From positions 16,932 through 80,931 of the forward strand of contig ONFO01000012.1 in assembly GCA_900317155.1 (NCBI GenBank): DNA of 64,000 nt, written 5' to 3'. The stretch comes from an uncultured Bacteroidales bacterium. Its GTDB lineage: Bacteria > Bacteroidota > Bacteroidia > Bacteroidales > F082. Position numbers and translations under genes: made by a program. The notes below the pieces were generated by a model. It made no database searches. It was not told where the DNA came from and saw only the letters and a list, made by a program, of their open reading frames with translations. Shown here piece by piece: positions 14,728 through 23,115 of this stretch (the first letter of the stretch is position 1; each line of letters starts with the position of its first letter).

Positions 14728-17070
14728 ATGAAAAGATTATTTCTCCTGTTAGGTCTTTTGGTTTCTCTTTTTGCCCAAGCCCAACAAACACATATCTCTG
14801 GTTTCGTCAGCGATGCCAACGACGGCGAGCGCATCATCGGAGCCAATGTCTTTCTGCAAGACCGCACAAAAGGCGTGGCCACCGACCAAAAGGGTTATTT
14901 CAACCTTGCTGTGGAACTGCCTGCCACACTTTGCATTTCGTGCATAGGCTACGAAGAAAAGTGCCTCAAGGTGGACCGTACCGATGAGCCACTGCAAATC
15001 CATTTGAAACCTTTGACTGAAACCCTTCAATCCGTCGAGGTCAGCGCCTCTCGCATTGAGCGAAGAACAAGCTTCAACACCTTGACCCTCAATGCCAAGA
15101 GCATTGACCAACTGCCCACCCTTGGCAGTCGCCCCGACATCATCAAGGCGGCGCAACAATTGCCTGGCATCGAAGCAGCCACCGAAGCCTCCAGCCTGAT
15201 GATCGTGCGTGGTGGCAATCCTGGAGAGAACCTTTACATGCTCGACAATGTGCCGCTTATCTATGTCAACCACTTGGGCGGCTTTATGTCGGTGTTCAAC
15301 TCCGAGATGATCAACACCATGGACATCTACAAAGGCGGCTTTCCTGCCCGCTATGGCGGCAAACTTTCCTCCATCGTCGACCTCACCGCCAAGAAAGGCG
15401 ACCCCACCAAGCTGAAAGGCTCGCTCAGCGCAGGTCTCACCGACTTGGCCTTTGCCGTGGAAGGTCCTGGCGGGCTGAAGAACTCCAGCTTTATCATCAC
15501 GGGCCGCAAGACCCTCACGGAGGCGTTGCTTTACATTGCCAGCCAAATCAGCAAAGAGCAAGGCGGACAAGACTACAATATAGCCTACGGCTTCCACGAC
15601 ATCAACGCCAAATACACTTGGGCACCCGATGCCAAAAACAGCTTCGCTTTCAACATCTATGAGGGCGACGACTACATGCGCATCTGGAAGAACAAGAGGG
15701 AGAACGGCGACATTGAGCGCAACAGCATCGGCAACATCTGGGGCAATCTGCTCGTCTCGGGACAATGGAACAGCGCGGTCAGCTCACGGCTTTTCATGGC
15801 CAATACCTTGTCGTTCACGCAATACCGCCTGAAGAACAACATGAAGGCCTACCTTAGAAACGACGTTGACACGACCGATTTCTTTGTCAAGACCTCTTCA
15901 CGTGTCAGTGATGTTTCGCTCCGTTCCGACTGGAAGTTCTTTGTCAGCAATACCTACACCTTGGAATATGGCCTGCAAAGCTCCTATCTCAACTATCGTC
16001 CCAACCACTTCACCAGCAGCTTCTCTGAAACCAACTTGCCCGATGTTTCGAGCGTGTTCGACAACTCGCTATATTTGGACAACAAACTGAAGTTCGGCAA
16101 TTGGTTCAATGGCTCCATCGGCTTGAGAGCGAATAGTTTTGTGAACAAAGGGTATCATCACTTCGCTTGGGAACCAAGGATGAACCTCAACTTCAACATC
16201 GGGCAAAGCACCATCAACCTGACCGCCATGCGCGTCACGCAGAACGCCCACCTCATGATGACGCCAAGCTCCATCATGAACAACGAGGTGTGGATTCCTG
16301 CCGATGCCCGCATCAAGCCTGCCACCTCTGACCAAGCCTCAATCGGCTGGCAGCGAGGTTTTTGGCAAGACCACATCAGCGTGGAAATCGACGCCTACTA
16401 CAAGTTGCTCCGCGACCTGGCCACCTACCGCGAAGGCTACAGCACCCTCCTCGGCGACTCCGACTGGCGCAACAAAGTGGAAGCGGGCGGCAAGGGCAAG
16501 TCGTATGGCGTTGAAATGATGACGCGCTTCAACTTCAACCGTTTGGACGGCTACGTGGGCTACACTTGGTCGCATACCACGCGGCAGTTCGACCACATCA
16601 ACAACGGTAAGGAATATGTGTTTGAGTACGACCGCCCACATTCCGTCAATATCAATGTGAACTATCAACTGACGGAGCGTTGGTCGCTGAGTGCCTTGTG
16701 GACCTATCAGACGGGATTGCCTTACACACCCGTCATCGGGGTGCAGAACACACCTGTCATGACGCCTGAAGGCGATGTGCATTTTGAGCAAACCAACATC
16801 TACGGTGAACGCAACAGTGCCAGAATGCGCGACTACCACCGCCTCGACTTGGCTGCCAAGTTCAAGACCAAGACCGAGAAAGGCCGCAAAGCCGAATGGA
16901 CCTTCTCGATTTACAATGTATATTGCCGACAGAATCCGTACTATTACTACTACGGCGACCCAAAAGGCGACCCGTTGTATTGGAACCAGTTCCCCGACGA
17001 GCCGCAAACGCTATGGCAGCGGACTTTCTTCCCGATTATTCCGTCGTTTTCTTATAAGGTGTGGTTTTAA
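14728..17070 (+). CDS. TonB-dependent receptor with carboxypeptidase-like N-terminal domain
   Basis: 780 aa. Signal peptide MKRLFLLLGLLVSLFAQAQ. Residues about 22-105 form a carboxypeptidase-regulatory-like domain (ISGFVSDANDGERIIGANVF). The plug follows at about 110-230 (LPTLGSRPDIIKAAQQLPGI, MIVRGGNPGENLYMLDNVPL, GGFPARYGGKLSSIVDLTAK) and then a 22-strand-type barrel ending SYKVWF. Such receptors import ligands across the outer membrane using TonB energy. The preceding DUF4249 gene forms an operon pair with it. The ligand is unknown; there is no SusC signature. Confidence 0.9.
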   Translation: MKRLFLLLGLLVSLFAQAQQTHISGFVSDANDGERIIGANVFLQDRTKGVATDQKGYFNLAVELPATLCISCIGYEEKCLKVDRTDEPLQIHLKPLTETLQSVEVSASRIERRTSFNTLTLNAKSIDQLPTLGSRPDIIKAAQQLPGIEAATEASSLMIVRGGNPGENLYMLDNVPLIYVNHLGGFMSVFNSEMINTMDIYKGGFPARYGGKLSSIVDLTAKKGDPTKLKGSLSAGLTDLAFAVEGPGGLKNSSFIITGRKTLTEALLYIASQISKEQGGQDYNIAYGFHDINAKYTWAPDAKNSFAFNIYEGDDYMRIWKNKRENGDIERNSIGNIWGNLLVSGQWNSAVSSRLFMANTLSFTQYRLKNNMKAYLRNDVDTTDFFVKTSSRVSDVSLRSDWKFFVSNTYTLEYGLQSSYLNYRPNHFTSSFSETNLPDVSSVFDNSLYLDNKLKFGNWFNGSIGLRANSFVNKGYHHFAWEPRMNLNFNIGQSTINLTAMRVTQNAHLMMTPSSIMNNEVWIPADARIKPATSDQASIGWQRGFWQDHISVEIDAYYKLLRDLATYREGYSTLLGDSDWRNKVEAGGKGKSYGVEMMTRFNFNRLDGYVGYTWSHTTRQFDHINNGKEYVFEYDRPHSVNINVNYQLTERWSLSALWTYQTGLPYTPVIGVQNTPVMTPEGDVHFEQTNIYGERNSARMRDYHRLDLAAKFKTKTEKGRKAEWTFSIYNVYCRQNPYYYYYGDPKGDPLYWNQFPDEPQTLWQRTFFPIIPSFSYKVWF

Positions 17071-17094
17071 AACATCTACTTCCCACTTTTTTTC

Positions 17095-17102
17095 TATTTT
17101 TG
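17095..17102 (+). promoter_or_regulatory. -7 promoter element of asd
   Basis: TATTTTTG 25 nt before the ATG at 17128. A GGAG at 17115-17118 is one of the few clear ribosome binding sites in the window. Confidence 0.65.
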
Positions 17103-17127
17103 CGCTCAATTATTGGAGAACAAAAAA

Positions 17128-18117
17128 ATGAAAATCGCAGTGGTGGGAGCCACCGGACTGGTCGGCTCGAAGATGCTTCAAGTGCTTGATGAACAGAAAG
17201 TTCGCATAGATGAATTGATTGTGGCAGCCTCGGAACGCTCCGTGGGCAAGGAAATCGTTTTCCAAGGCAAGACCCATAAAGTGGTCAGTGTAGATGATGC
17301 CATCGCTGCCCGTCCCGACATTGCCATATTCTCGGCGGGAGCATCGGCATCGAAACAATATGTCCCGCGTTTTGCCGAACAAGGCACCTTTGTTGTCGAC
17401 AACAGCTCGGCCTGGCGTATGGAAAAAGATGTGCCATTGGTCGTCCCCGAAATCAATGCCGACACCATTACGAAAGACACACATATCATCGCCAACCCCA
17501 ACTGCTCTACCATACAGATGGTGATGGCCTTGGCCCCCATCCACAAAGCCTACGGCATCAAACGCATTGTCGTCAGCACCTACCAAAGCGTCTCGGGCAG
17601 CGGCCAAAAAGGTGTCAACCAACTGAAGGCCGAACGCGCTGGCGCGAGTGGCACGACTTGCTATCCCCACCCAATTGACCTTAACATCCTGCCCCACATC
17701 GATACCTTCCTCGACAACGGCTATACCAAAGAGGAGATGAAGATGGTCAACGAAACGCGCAAGATCCTTCGCGACGAGCACATCGCCGTCACATCTACCA
17801 CGGTGCGTGTGCCCGTGTGGGGCGGCCACAGTGAAGCCGTCAATGTGGAGACAGAAAAGCCATTTGAAATCGACGATGTCCGCAGATTGATGGCTGCCAT
17901 GACTGGCGTGGTGGTGCAAGACGACCTAGCCAACAACATTTATCCGATGCCTCTCTATGCCGAAGGCAAGGACGAGGTCTTCGTGGGTCGCATCCGCCGT
18001 GACTTCTCGGTGGAGAACGGCCTCAATTTTTGGTGCGTGGCCGACAATCTCCGCAAAGGCGCTGCCACGAATGCGGTGCAAATCGCCAAATATTTAATAG
18101 AAACGAAACTTGTATAA
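17128..18117 (+). CDS. asd: Aspartate-semialdehyde dehydrogenase
   Basis: 329 aa, the normal length. It reduces aspartyl phosphate to aspartate semialdehyde with NADPH, feeding lysine/diaminopimelate, threonine and methionine synthesis. MKIAVVGATGLVGSKML is the dinucleotide-binding loop. ANPNCSTIQMVMALAPIH holds the catalytic cysteine, and VSTYQSVSGSGQKGV and a RVPVWGGHSEAVNVE stretch with substrate-binding residues are intact. The start is the ATG at 17128, which has GGAG upstream; a TTG at 17113 is in frame but less likely. It has its own promoter after the TonB receptor gene. Single cytosolic enzyme; assignment secure. Confidence 0.95.
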   Translation: MKIAVVGATGLVGSKMLQVLDEQKVRIDELIVAASERSVGKEIVFQGKTHKVVSVDDAIAARPDIAIFSAGASASKQYVPRFAEQGTFVVDNSSAWRMEKDVPLVVPEINADTITKDTHIIANPNCSTIQMVMALAPIHKAYGIKRIVVSTYQSVSGSGQKGVNQLKAERAGASGTTCYPHPIDLNILPHIDTFLDNGYTKEEMKMVNETRKILRDEHIAVTSTTVRVPVWGGHSEAVNVETEKPFEIDDVRRLMAAMTGVVVQDDLANNIYPMPLYAEGKDEVFVGRIRRDFSVENGLNFWCVADNLRKGAATNAVQIAKYLIETKLV

Positions 18118-18185
18118 TTAGGAATTCGGGATGCTGAATGGCCTACCGGACCCATCATTCAGCATTCATCATTCATCATTCAAAG
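18118..18185. repeat. GATGCTGAAT hairpin spacer, copy 1
   Basis: ATGCTGAATG at 18131-18140 is inverted at 18156-18165 (CATTCAGCAT), followed by CATTCATCATTCATCATTC-like repetition up to the ribF start. A related spacer is at 51481-51588. Confidence 0.7.
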
Positions 18186-19130
18186 ATGAAAGTTTTCAGA
18201 AACATCATAGAAGCTAGAAATATCCCCCACGCCGTGGTCACCATCGGCACCTTCGATGGCGTCCACCTTGGGCACCAGGCCATCTTCAACAAGATGAAGA
18301 CCTTGGCACAAGGCATCGGCGGCGAGACGGTTGTGGTTACTTTCAGTCCGCATCCTCGTCAGGTACTCAATATCGACTGCTCCAACCTGCGTTTCCTCTG
18401 CACGCCCGAGGAAAAACTCAAGAAATTTGAGGAGTTCGGCATCGACAACGTGGTCATCATCAACTTCACGAAAGAATTCTCACGCACACCATCGGAGGTG
18501 TTCATCAAGGACTACATCATCGACAACATCAAGCCTGCCTATATAGTAGTCGGCTACGACCATCACTTTGGCAAGAACCGGATGGGCGACTTTAGCCTAC
18601 TCAACGACATGAAGCTGAAATATGGCTTCAAGGTGGAACGCGTTGCCGCACAGGATGTTGAGAACATCGCCATTAGCTCCACAAAGATTCGTAACGCCCT
18701 TGCCACGGGCAACGTGAAGCGTGCCAACCAACTGTTGGGCTACACCTATTCCGTCACTGCCGAAGTCGTGGTGGGCAACAAGATTGGGCGCACATTGGGC
18801 TTCCCAACGGCCAACCTTGAGTTGCCGAGGGAATACATGCTCATCAGCAACCGGGGTGTGTATGCCTGCCTCGTCGACTACGAAGGCAAGACCTACAAGG
18901 CCATGGCCAACATCGGGCACCGGCCCACCATCGGCGATCGCAGCGAGGACAATCCCATCATCGAGGTCAACCTGTTCGACTTCGACGGCGACCTTTACGG
19001 CAAACAGATTCATGTGCGCTTCATCGACCGCATCCGTGATGAGGAGAAGTTTGAGGGGTTGGACGAGTTGAAAGCCCAGTTGGAACAAGATAAGAAAGCA
19101 GTTTTGAACCTATTAAACCATGACCATTGA
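18186..19130 (+). CDS. ribF: Bifunctional riboflavin kinase/FAD synthetase
   Basis: 314 aa from the ATG at 18186; the upstream in-frame ATG at 18138 lies in a repeat-rich spacer. The N-terminal nucleotidyltransferase domain has GTFDGVHLGHQ (about 19-29) and the late ISSTKIRNAL motif, for FMN to FAD. The C-terminal riboflavin kinase domain begins near VVVGNKIGRTLGFPTANLEL and contains GVYACLVDYEGKTYKAMANI and the HVRFIDRIRDE ending. The last residues NHDH and the stop lie at the start of a dispersed hairpin repeat, so the exact C-terminus is repeat-encoded. Cytosolic enzyme of flavin cofactor synthesis; secure. Confidence 0.95.
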   Translation: MKVFRNIIEARNIPHAVVTIGTFDGVHLGHQAIFNKMKTLAQGIGGETVVVTFSPHPRQVLNIDCSNLRFLCTPEEKLKKFEEFGIDNVVIINFTKEFSRTPSEVFIKDYIIDNIKPAYIVVGYDHHFGKNRMGDFSLLNDMKLKYGFKVERVAAQDVENIAISSTKIRNALATGNVKRANQLLGYTYSVTAEVVVGNKIGRTLGFPTANLELPREYMLISNRGVYACLVDYEGKTYKAMANIGHRPTIGDRSEDNPIIEVNLFDFDGDLYGKQIHVRFIDRIRDEEKFEGLDELKAQLEQDKKAVLNLLNHDH

Positions 19131-19181
19131 CTATGACTATGACCGCTTTACGCTATGTGGAAGCGGTCATAGTCATGGTCA
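19128..19181. repeat. TGACCATGAC hairpin repeat, copy 2
   Basis: The left arm at 19128-19148 ends GACTATGACCGCTT; the right arm AAGCGGTCATAGTCATGGTC is at 19161-19181; one mismatch. The tail CATAGTAAAAA runs straight into the rlmH ATG at 19198. It overlaps the ribF stop codon. Confidence 0.85.
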
Positions 19182-19197
19182 TAAGCCATAGTAAAAA

Positions 19198-19671
19198 ATG
19201 AAAATCTTATTACTGACCATCGGCAAAACAGACGAGGACTACCTCATCACCGGCATCAAGAAATATGTGGGCCGCATTGGGCATTATGCCTCGTTTGAGA
19301 TGAAAGAAATCCCTGACCCGCGTAACCGCAAGACCCTCAGCGAAGACCAACAAAAAAAAACCGAAAGTTTTCTCCTGCTACAACAACTACAGCCTGGCGA
19401 CCAAGTCATCCTTTTGGACGAAAACGGCAAGCAATTCACTTCAGTAGAGTTTTCAGAACACCTTGAAAAGCAGATGGCTTCTGGCGCAAAAAGGTTGGTA
19501 TTCATCATTGGCGGACCTTACGGTTTCGCGCAAGAAATCTACGACCGCGCCAATGCTAAGATATCGCTCTCACTCATGACCTTCAGCCACCAAATGGTAC
19601 GGCTTATCTTTGTCGAGCAACTTTACCGCGCTTTCACCATCTTGAAAGGTGAGCCCTATCATCATCAATAA
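19198..19671 (+). CDS. rlmH: 23S rRNA (pseudouridine1915-N3)-methyltransferase
   Basis: 157 aa, the usual length of this SPOUT-class enzyme, which methylates pseudouridine 1915 in helix 69 of 23S rRNA using SAM. MKILLLTIGKTDEDY opens the family; LQPGDQVILLDENGKQFTS, LVFIIGGPYGFAQEIYDRA and the knot region SLMTFSHQMVRLIFVEQLYR with the C-terminal GEPYHHQ are all intact. The ATG lies directly after a hairpin repeat, which supplies the 5' untranslated region. Confidence 0.95.
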   Translation: MKILLLTIGKTDEDYLITGIKKYVGRIGHYASFEMKEIPDPRNRKTLSEDQQKKTESFLLLQQLQPGDQVILLDENGKQFTSVEFSEHLEKQMASGAKRLVFIIGGPYGFAQEIYDRANAKISLSLMTFSHQMVRLIFVEQLYRAFTILKGEPYHHQ

Positions 19672-19700
19672 TAAAACAGCAATAAAATCGTTTAATTAGC

Positions 19701-20534
19701 ATGAAAACAATTAAAACCATACTCATCCTTTGTGCAGCACTTTGCTTTGCCACTTCTTGTAAAAAAGAAGTCGACATGACCCTCAAACAAAAGACCGTCT
19801 TTGAGAATGCCGACATCCGTGAAATTGAAGTCAGCGACGGCTGGCAAGTGACCGTTGTGGCCGACAGTTGCACCTATGTGGAACTGGCCTATTCCGCTTA
19901 TCTGGAGCCCTATGTGAAGGCCAAAATGAACGACAACCGCTTCGAACTTGGTTTTATGTTGAAGACCTTCAACGCCATCAACTCCGAGTTTCGAGCCACC
20001 TTACACTTGCACCAACTCGAAAAAATTGATGCCAAGACTGCCTCAAAAGTCACTTTCACAGGCTCATATATAGGAGAACGAATCTATGTGAACCTGAGCG
20101 ATGCTTCCTCATGCAATGCCTTGACTTACATGGGCGACAAATGCGAAATCGTGATGGATGCAGCTTCAAAACTGCTCGATTTCCAATTTGACGGTACAAC
20201 ATGCATAGCCACATTAACAAAATCCTCACAGTTCAACGGAAGAATCCATGCCACCGAGCTGCTCAACGTGAACTTAAGCGACAACTCACGATTCATCAAT
20301 CGCGGAGGCGAAACAGCCAAAGCCGAAATAAAACTACGCGAAGGCAGTTTGCTAAACATGATTGAAACTCAAGTGAATAAGCTATATGCTGAGCTCTCTG
20401 AAGCCTCCGAAGCCACAGTCTGGGTGACTGAATATCTAAAAGCCACCTTGAATGACGCCTCCACTTTATATTACAAAGGCAATCCGCTAAAGGATTTGGC
20501 TTGCCACGACAATTCTGAAGTCAAGCCCTTGTAG
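19701..20534 (+). CDS. GIN-domain (DUF2807) lipoprotein
   Basis: 277 aa. Lipoprotein signal MKTIKTILILCAALCFATSC with Cys20. The mature part is a right-handed beta-helix-like repeat with a head GIN domain: FENADIREIEVSDGWQVTVV, FRATLHLHQLEKIDAKTASKV, NLSDASSCNAL and a second set of NLSDNSRF, ELSEASEATVWVTEYL and TLNDASTLYYKG. Such proteins are called putative auto-transporter adhesins by annotation, but their role in Bacteroidota is not established. It is 29 nt after rlmH. Location is probably periplasmic or surface. Confidence 0.85.
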   Translation: MKTIKTILILCAALCFATSCKKEVDMTLKQKTVFENADIREIEVSDGWQVTVVADSCTYVELAYSAYLEPYVKAKMNDNRFELGFMLKTFNAINSEFRATLHLHQLEKIDAKTASKVTFTGSYIGERIYVNLSDASSCNALTYMGDKCEIVMDAASKLLDFQFDGTTCIATLTKSSQFNGRIHATELLNVNLSDNSRFINRGGETAKAEIKLREGSLLNMIETQVNKLYAELSEASEATVWVTEYLKATLNDASTLYYKGNPLKDLACHDNSEVKPL

Positions 20535-20593
20535 TTTTGGCTTGATATTTGCTAATTTTCGCCTCCGTTGCGTTGTGCAACACAAATTATTAC

Positions 20594-20601
20594 TAATTTT
20601 G
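20594..20601 (+). promoter_or_regulatory. -7 promoter element before the DUF4468-mvaA genes
   Basis: TAATTTTG 20 nt before the ATG at 20622. A small palindrome TTGTGCAACACAA lies just upstream at about 20573-20585 and could be an operator. Confidence 0.55.
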
Positions 20602-20621
20602 TAACCAAATTGTTTTAGAAA

Positions 20622-21161
20622 ATGAAAAGATTAGCACTGTTATTCGTCGCCATCCTGTTCGCGACCGCCACTTTTGCCCAGTCAAACGAACCTTCCAAGT
20701 TGCCCATTGACCCAAAGACGGGAAAAATCACTTTCCGTAAAGTCATCAGCAACACTATAGGCTCTCAGGATGAGGTATTTAACCGTATCTATAGCGGCTT
20801 TATGAACACCTACTACAAGAGTCCTTCCACCATCCTCCAGCAAAACGACGGACGCACCCTTAAAGGCAAACACCAATTCCAATTGGACAACGGCGACGCA
20901 GTGAAGTCGAAATGGCCTTGGATTACCTACTATTTCACCATCGAGGTGCGCGAAGGCCGCGTGCGCTATACCCTCACCGACTTCATGCAGAAGACCCAAT
21001 CCAACCACCCTTGTGAAGAATGGATGAATAAGGAAGATCCTATGTATCAACCTATTTGGGATAGCTATCTGAACCAAATCGCTGCCTTTGCAGAGGATTG
21101 GGGACAAAAATTTGAGGAGAGTCTCGTGCCTGAAAAAGTGTTTGAAGAAGAAGAATGGTAA
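20622..21161 (+). CDS. DUF4468-type secreted protein
   Basis: 179 aa with signal peptide MKRLALLFVAILFATATFAQ. The mature part begins LPIDPKTGKITFRKVI, the start of the DUF4468 (TBP-like fold) family, with KGKHQFQLDNGDAVKSKWPW and YYFTIEVREGRVRYTLTDF. It lies 6 nt upstream of the HMG-CoA reductase gene and shares its promoter. Function unknown; a link to isoprenoid metabolism is positional only. Confidence 0.75.
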   Translation: MKRLALLFVAILFATATFAQSNEPSKLPIDPKTGKITFRKVISNTIGSQDEVFNRIYSGFMNTYYKSPSTILQQNDGRTLKGKHQFQLDNGDAVKSKWPWITYYFTIEVREGRVRYTLTDFMQKTQSNHPCEEWMNKEDPMYQPIWDSYLNQIAAFAEDWGQKFEESLVPEKVFEEEEW

Positions 21162-21167
21162 ACTGAA

Positions 21168-22493
21168 ATGGCTACTCGCGAACGCATAAAGAAAGGCTTC
21201 TCCAAACTTCTCAAGGAAGAGAAGTTGAAGCTGATTGCCAACTACTTCGAGAACCCTGGCGAGGTCATTAGCTTGCTGAAAAGCTATTGGCATCCCGACT
21301 CGAAGCAGCAGCAATTGTTTGACGAGTTCAGCGAGAACACCATCACCAATTTCTTCATTCCCTACGGCATCTCGCCCAATGTGACCATCAACGGCAAGGA
21401 CTACGTCGTGCCCATGGTCATCGAGGAGAGTTCCGTCGTGGCAGCGGCCTCAGCTGCGGCCAAGTTTTGGGGCGAGCGCGGCGGCTTCCATGCTGAGGTC
21501 ATCGACATGCGTAAGGTCGGACAGGTGCATTTCGGCTGGAGCGGCGACAAGGAAAAGCTGTTCGAGCTATTCCCAAAAATCGAGAAACGCCTCTTGGCCG
21601 ACACCGATGCCATGACTGAGAAAATGCGTAAACGCGGTGGTGGCATCCTTGGGATGCGGCTCATCGATTACAGCGCACAAATCCCTGAATATTACCAGAT
21701 TCGTGTGGAGTTCAACACGGGCGACGCCATGGGTGCCAATTTCATCAACTCGGCTTTGGAGCAATTTGGCCACAGCCTGCAAGACTTCTTCGCCGAACGC
21801 AACGACTTGCCCGAAGAGCTCCGCAAGGTGGAAATCATCATGACCATCCTGTCGAACAACACTCCCGACTGTCGCGTAAAGGTTTGGGTGGAATGTCCCG
21901 TGGAAAAACTTGATGGCATCGACGAACACCTTTCAGGCGAAGAGTACGCCAAGAAATTCAAGAAAGCCGTGGATATTGCCCATATCGACACCGACCGCGC
22001 CACCACGCACAACAAAGGCATCTACAACGGCATTGATGCCGTGGTCATCGCTACGGGCAACGATTTCCGCGCCGTTGAAGCTGCTGGTCACACTTTCGCC
22101 TCGCGTAACGGACGCTATGAAAGCCTTTCATCGGTCACCCTCGATAATGGTCTCTTCCATTTCGAGCTGGAGGTGCCGATGGCTTTGGGCACCGTTGGCG
22201 GACTCACAAGTTTGCACCCGCTCGCCAAGAAAACCCTTGAACTCTTGGGCAATCCCACGGCCAAAGAGCTGATGATGATTGCTGCCACAATGGGTTTGGC
22301 CAACAACTTCTCCGCCGTGCGCTCTCTGACCACCAAGGGCATCCAAGCCGGTCACATGAAGATGCATTTGAACAACATCCTCAACCAGCTGAATGCCAGT
22401 GAAGAAGACAAGAAAAAAGCCCGCGAATATTTCAAGGACAAAACGGTGTCTTACGCAGGCGTTGAACAGTTTTTAGAAACACTCAGAAGATAG
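21168..22493 (+). CDS. mvaA: Hydroxymethylglutaryl-CoA reductase, class II type
   Basis: 441 aa. It makes mevalonate from HMG-CoA, the committed step of the mevalonate route to isoprenoids. Motifs: VIEESSVVAAASAAAKFWGE (substrate and catalytic Glu), FNTGDAMGANFIN, HNKGIYNGIDAVVIATGNDF (catalytic Lys/Asp region), GTVGG and GIQAGHMKMHLNN with the catalytic His. Length, the lack of membrane anchor and the C-terminal helices fit the bacterial class II form, which in other bacteria usually prefers NADH. The next mevalonate gene starts 622 nt downstream, after the GxxExxY insertion. Confidence 0.94.
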   Translation: MATRERIKKGFSKLLKEEKLKLIANYFENPGEVISLLKSYWHPDSKQQQLFDEFSENTITNFFIPYGISPNVTINGKDYVVPMVIEESSVVAAASAAAKFWGERGGFHAEVIDMRKVGQVHFGWSGDKEKLFELFPKIEKRLLADTDAMTEKMRKRGGGILGMRLIDYSAQIPEYYQIRVEFNTGDAMGANFINSALEQFGHSLQDFFAERNDLPEELRKVEIIMTILSNNTPDCRVKVWVECPVEKLDGIDEHLSGEEYAKKFKKAVDIAHIDTDRATTHNKGIYNGIDAVVIATGNDFRAVEAAGHTFASRNGRYESLSSVTLDNGLFHFELEVPMALGTVGGLTSLHPLAKKTLELLGNPTAKELMMIAATMGLANNFSAVRSLTTKGIQAGHMKMHLNNILNQLNASEEDKKKAREYFKDKTVSYAGVEQFLETLRR

Positions 22494-22501
22494 TTTTTTC
22501 T

Positions 22502-23098
22502 CACGCAGAATCCGCAGAAATGCAAAGCATTCAACGAAGTTAAATCGCAGAAGCGCAAAGCGACAGAATAATAAAATCAAATATGGCTACTTTCAAGAAT
22601 GATCCTTTGAGCTATAAAGTAATTGGTTGCGCTTTAGAGGTTTATAAGACCTTGGGACCAGGATTATTGGAAAAAGTGTATCAAAAAGCTCTCATGAAAG
22701 AACTTGAACTCAAGGGCTTAAAGGCCGAAATGGAAGTGCCGTTTAATATTATTTACAAAGGAGATGAGATTTGCGAAGGATTAAGGTTGGATATTTTGGT
22801 AGAAGACCAACTCATCATAGAGCTGAAATCTGTTGAAGAGCTAAATGCCATTCACTATAAACAACTTACATCTTATCTAAAACTTACTGGAAAGAAGGTC
22901 GGACTTTTGATAAACTTTAATGTGGATGATTTGATGGATGGGATACATAGAATTGTAAATAACTACTAATTGTTTCACGCAGAATCCGCTGAATTCGCAG
23001 AACGGCGATCATCGCTTTCAGCGATTTCAAGAAACGCTTGCGTTTCCATTCAAAATAAGGATCCGGTAGGCTTCATACAATTCTGCGGATTCTGCGTG
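22502..23098. mobile_element. Repeat-bounded unit carrying a GxxExxY gene
   Basis: A 597-bp segment has perfect 18-bp inverted ends: CACGCAGAATCCGCAGAA at 22502-22519 and its reverse complement at 23081-23098. A third, slightly changed direct copy is at 22976-23002, directly after the gene. Further small palindromes (AAACGCTTGCGTTT at 23032-23045) sit between. The segment separates mvaA from the next mevalonate gene. No transposase is encoded, so mobility is a hypothesis. Confidence 0.6.
22583..22969 (+). CDS. GxxExxY protein (PD-(D/E)XK nuclease-like)
   Basis: 128 aa. The name-giving motif is visible in LGPGLLEKVYQKAL (G-x-x-E-x-x-Y). The PD-(D/E)XK-like core follows: EICEGLRLDILVEDQLIIELKSVE, with Asp, Glu and the E-x-K triad, then HYKQLTSYLKLTGKKVGLLINF. 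The family is small, cytosolic, often in several copies per genome, and of unproven function; nuclease activity is predicted from the fold. This copy is enclosed by 18-bp inverted repeats within the mevalonate gene cluster, which is consistent with insertion. Confidence 0.9.
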   Translation: MATFKNDPLSYKVIGCALEVYKTLGPGLLEKVYQKALMKELELKGLKAEMEVPFNIIYKGDEICEGLRLDILVEDQLIIELKSVEELNAIHYKQLTSYLKLTGKKVGLLINFNVDDLMDGIHRIVNNY

Positions 23099-23115
23099 CC
23101 AAAAATAGCTTCTAT

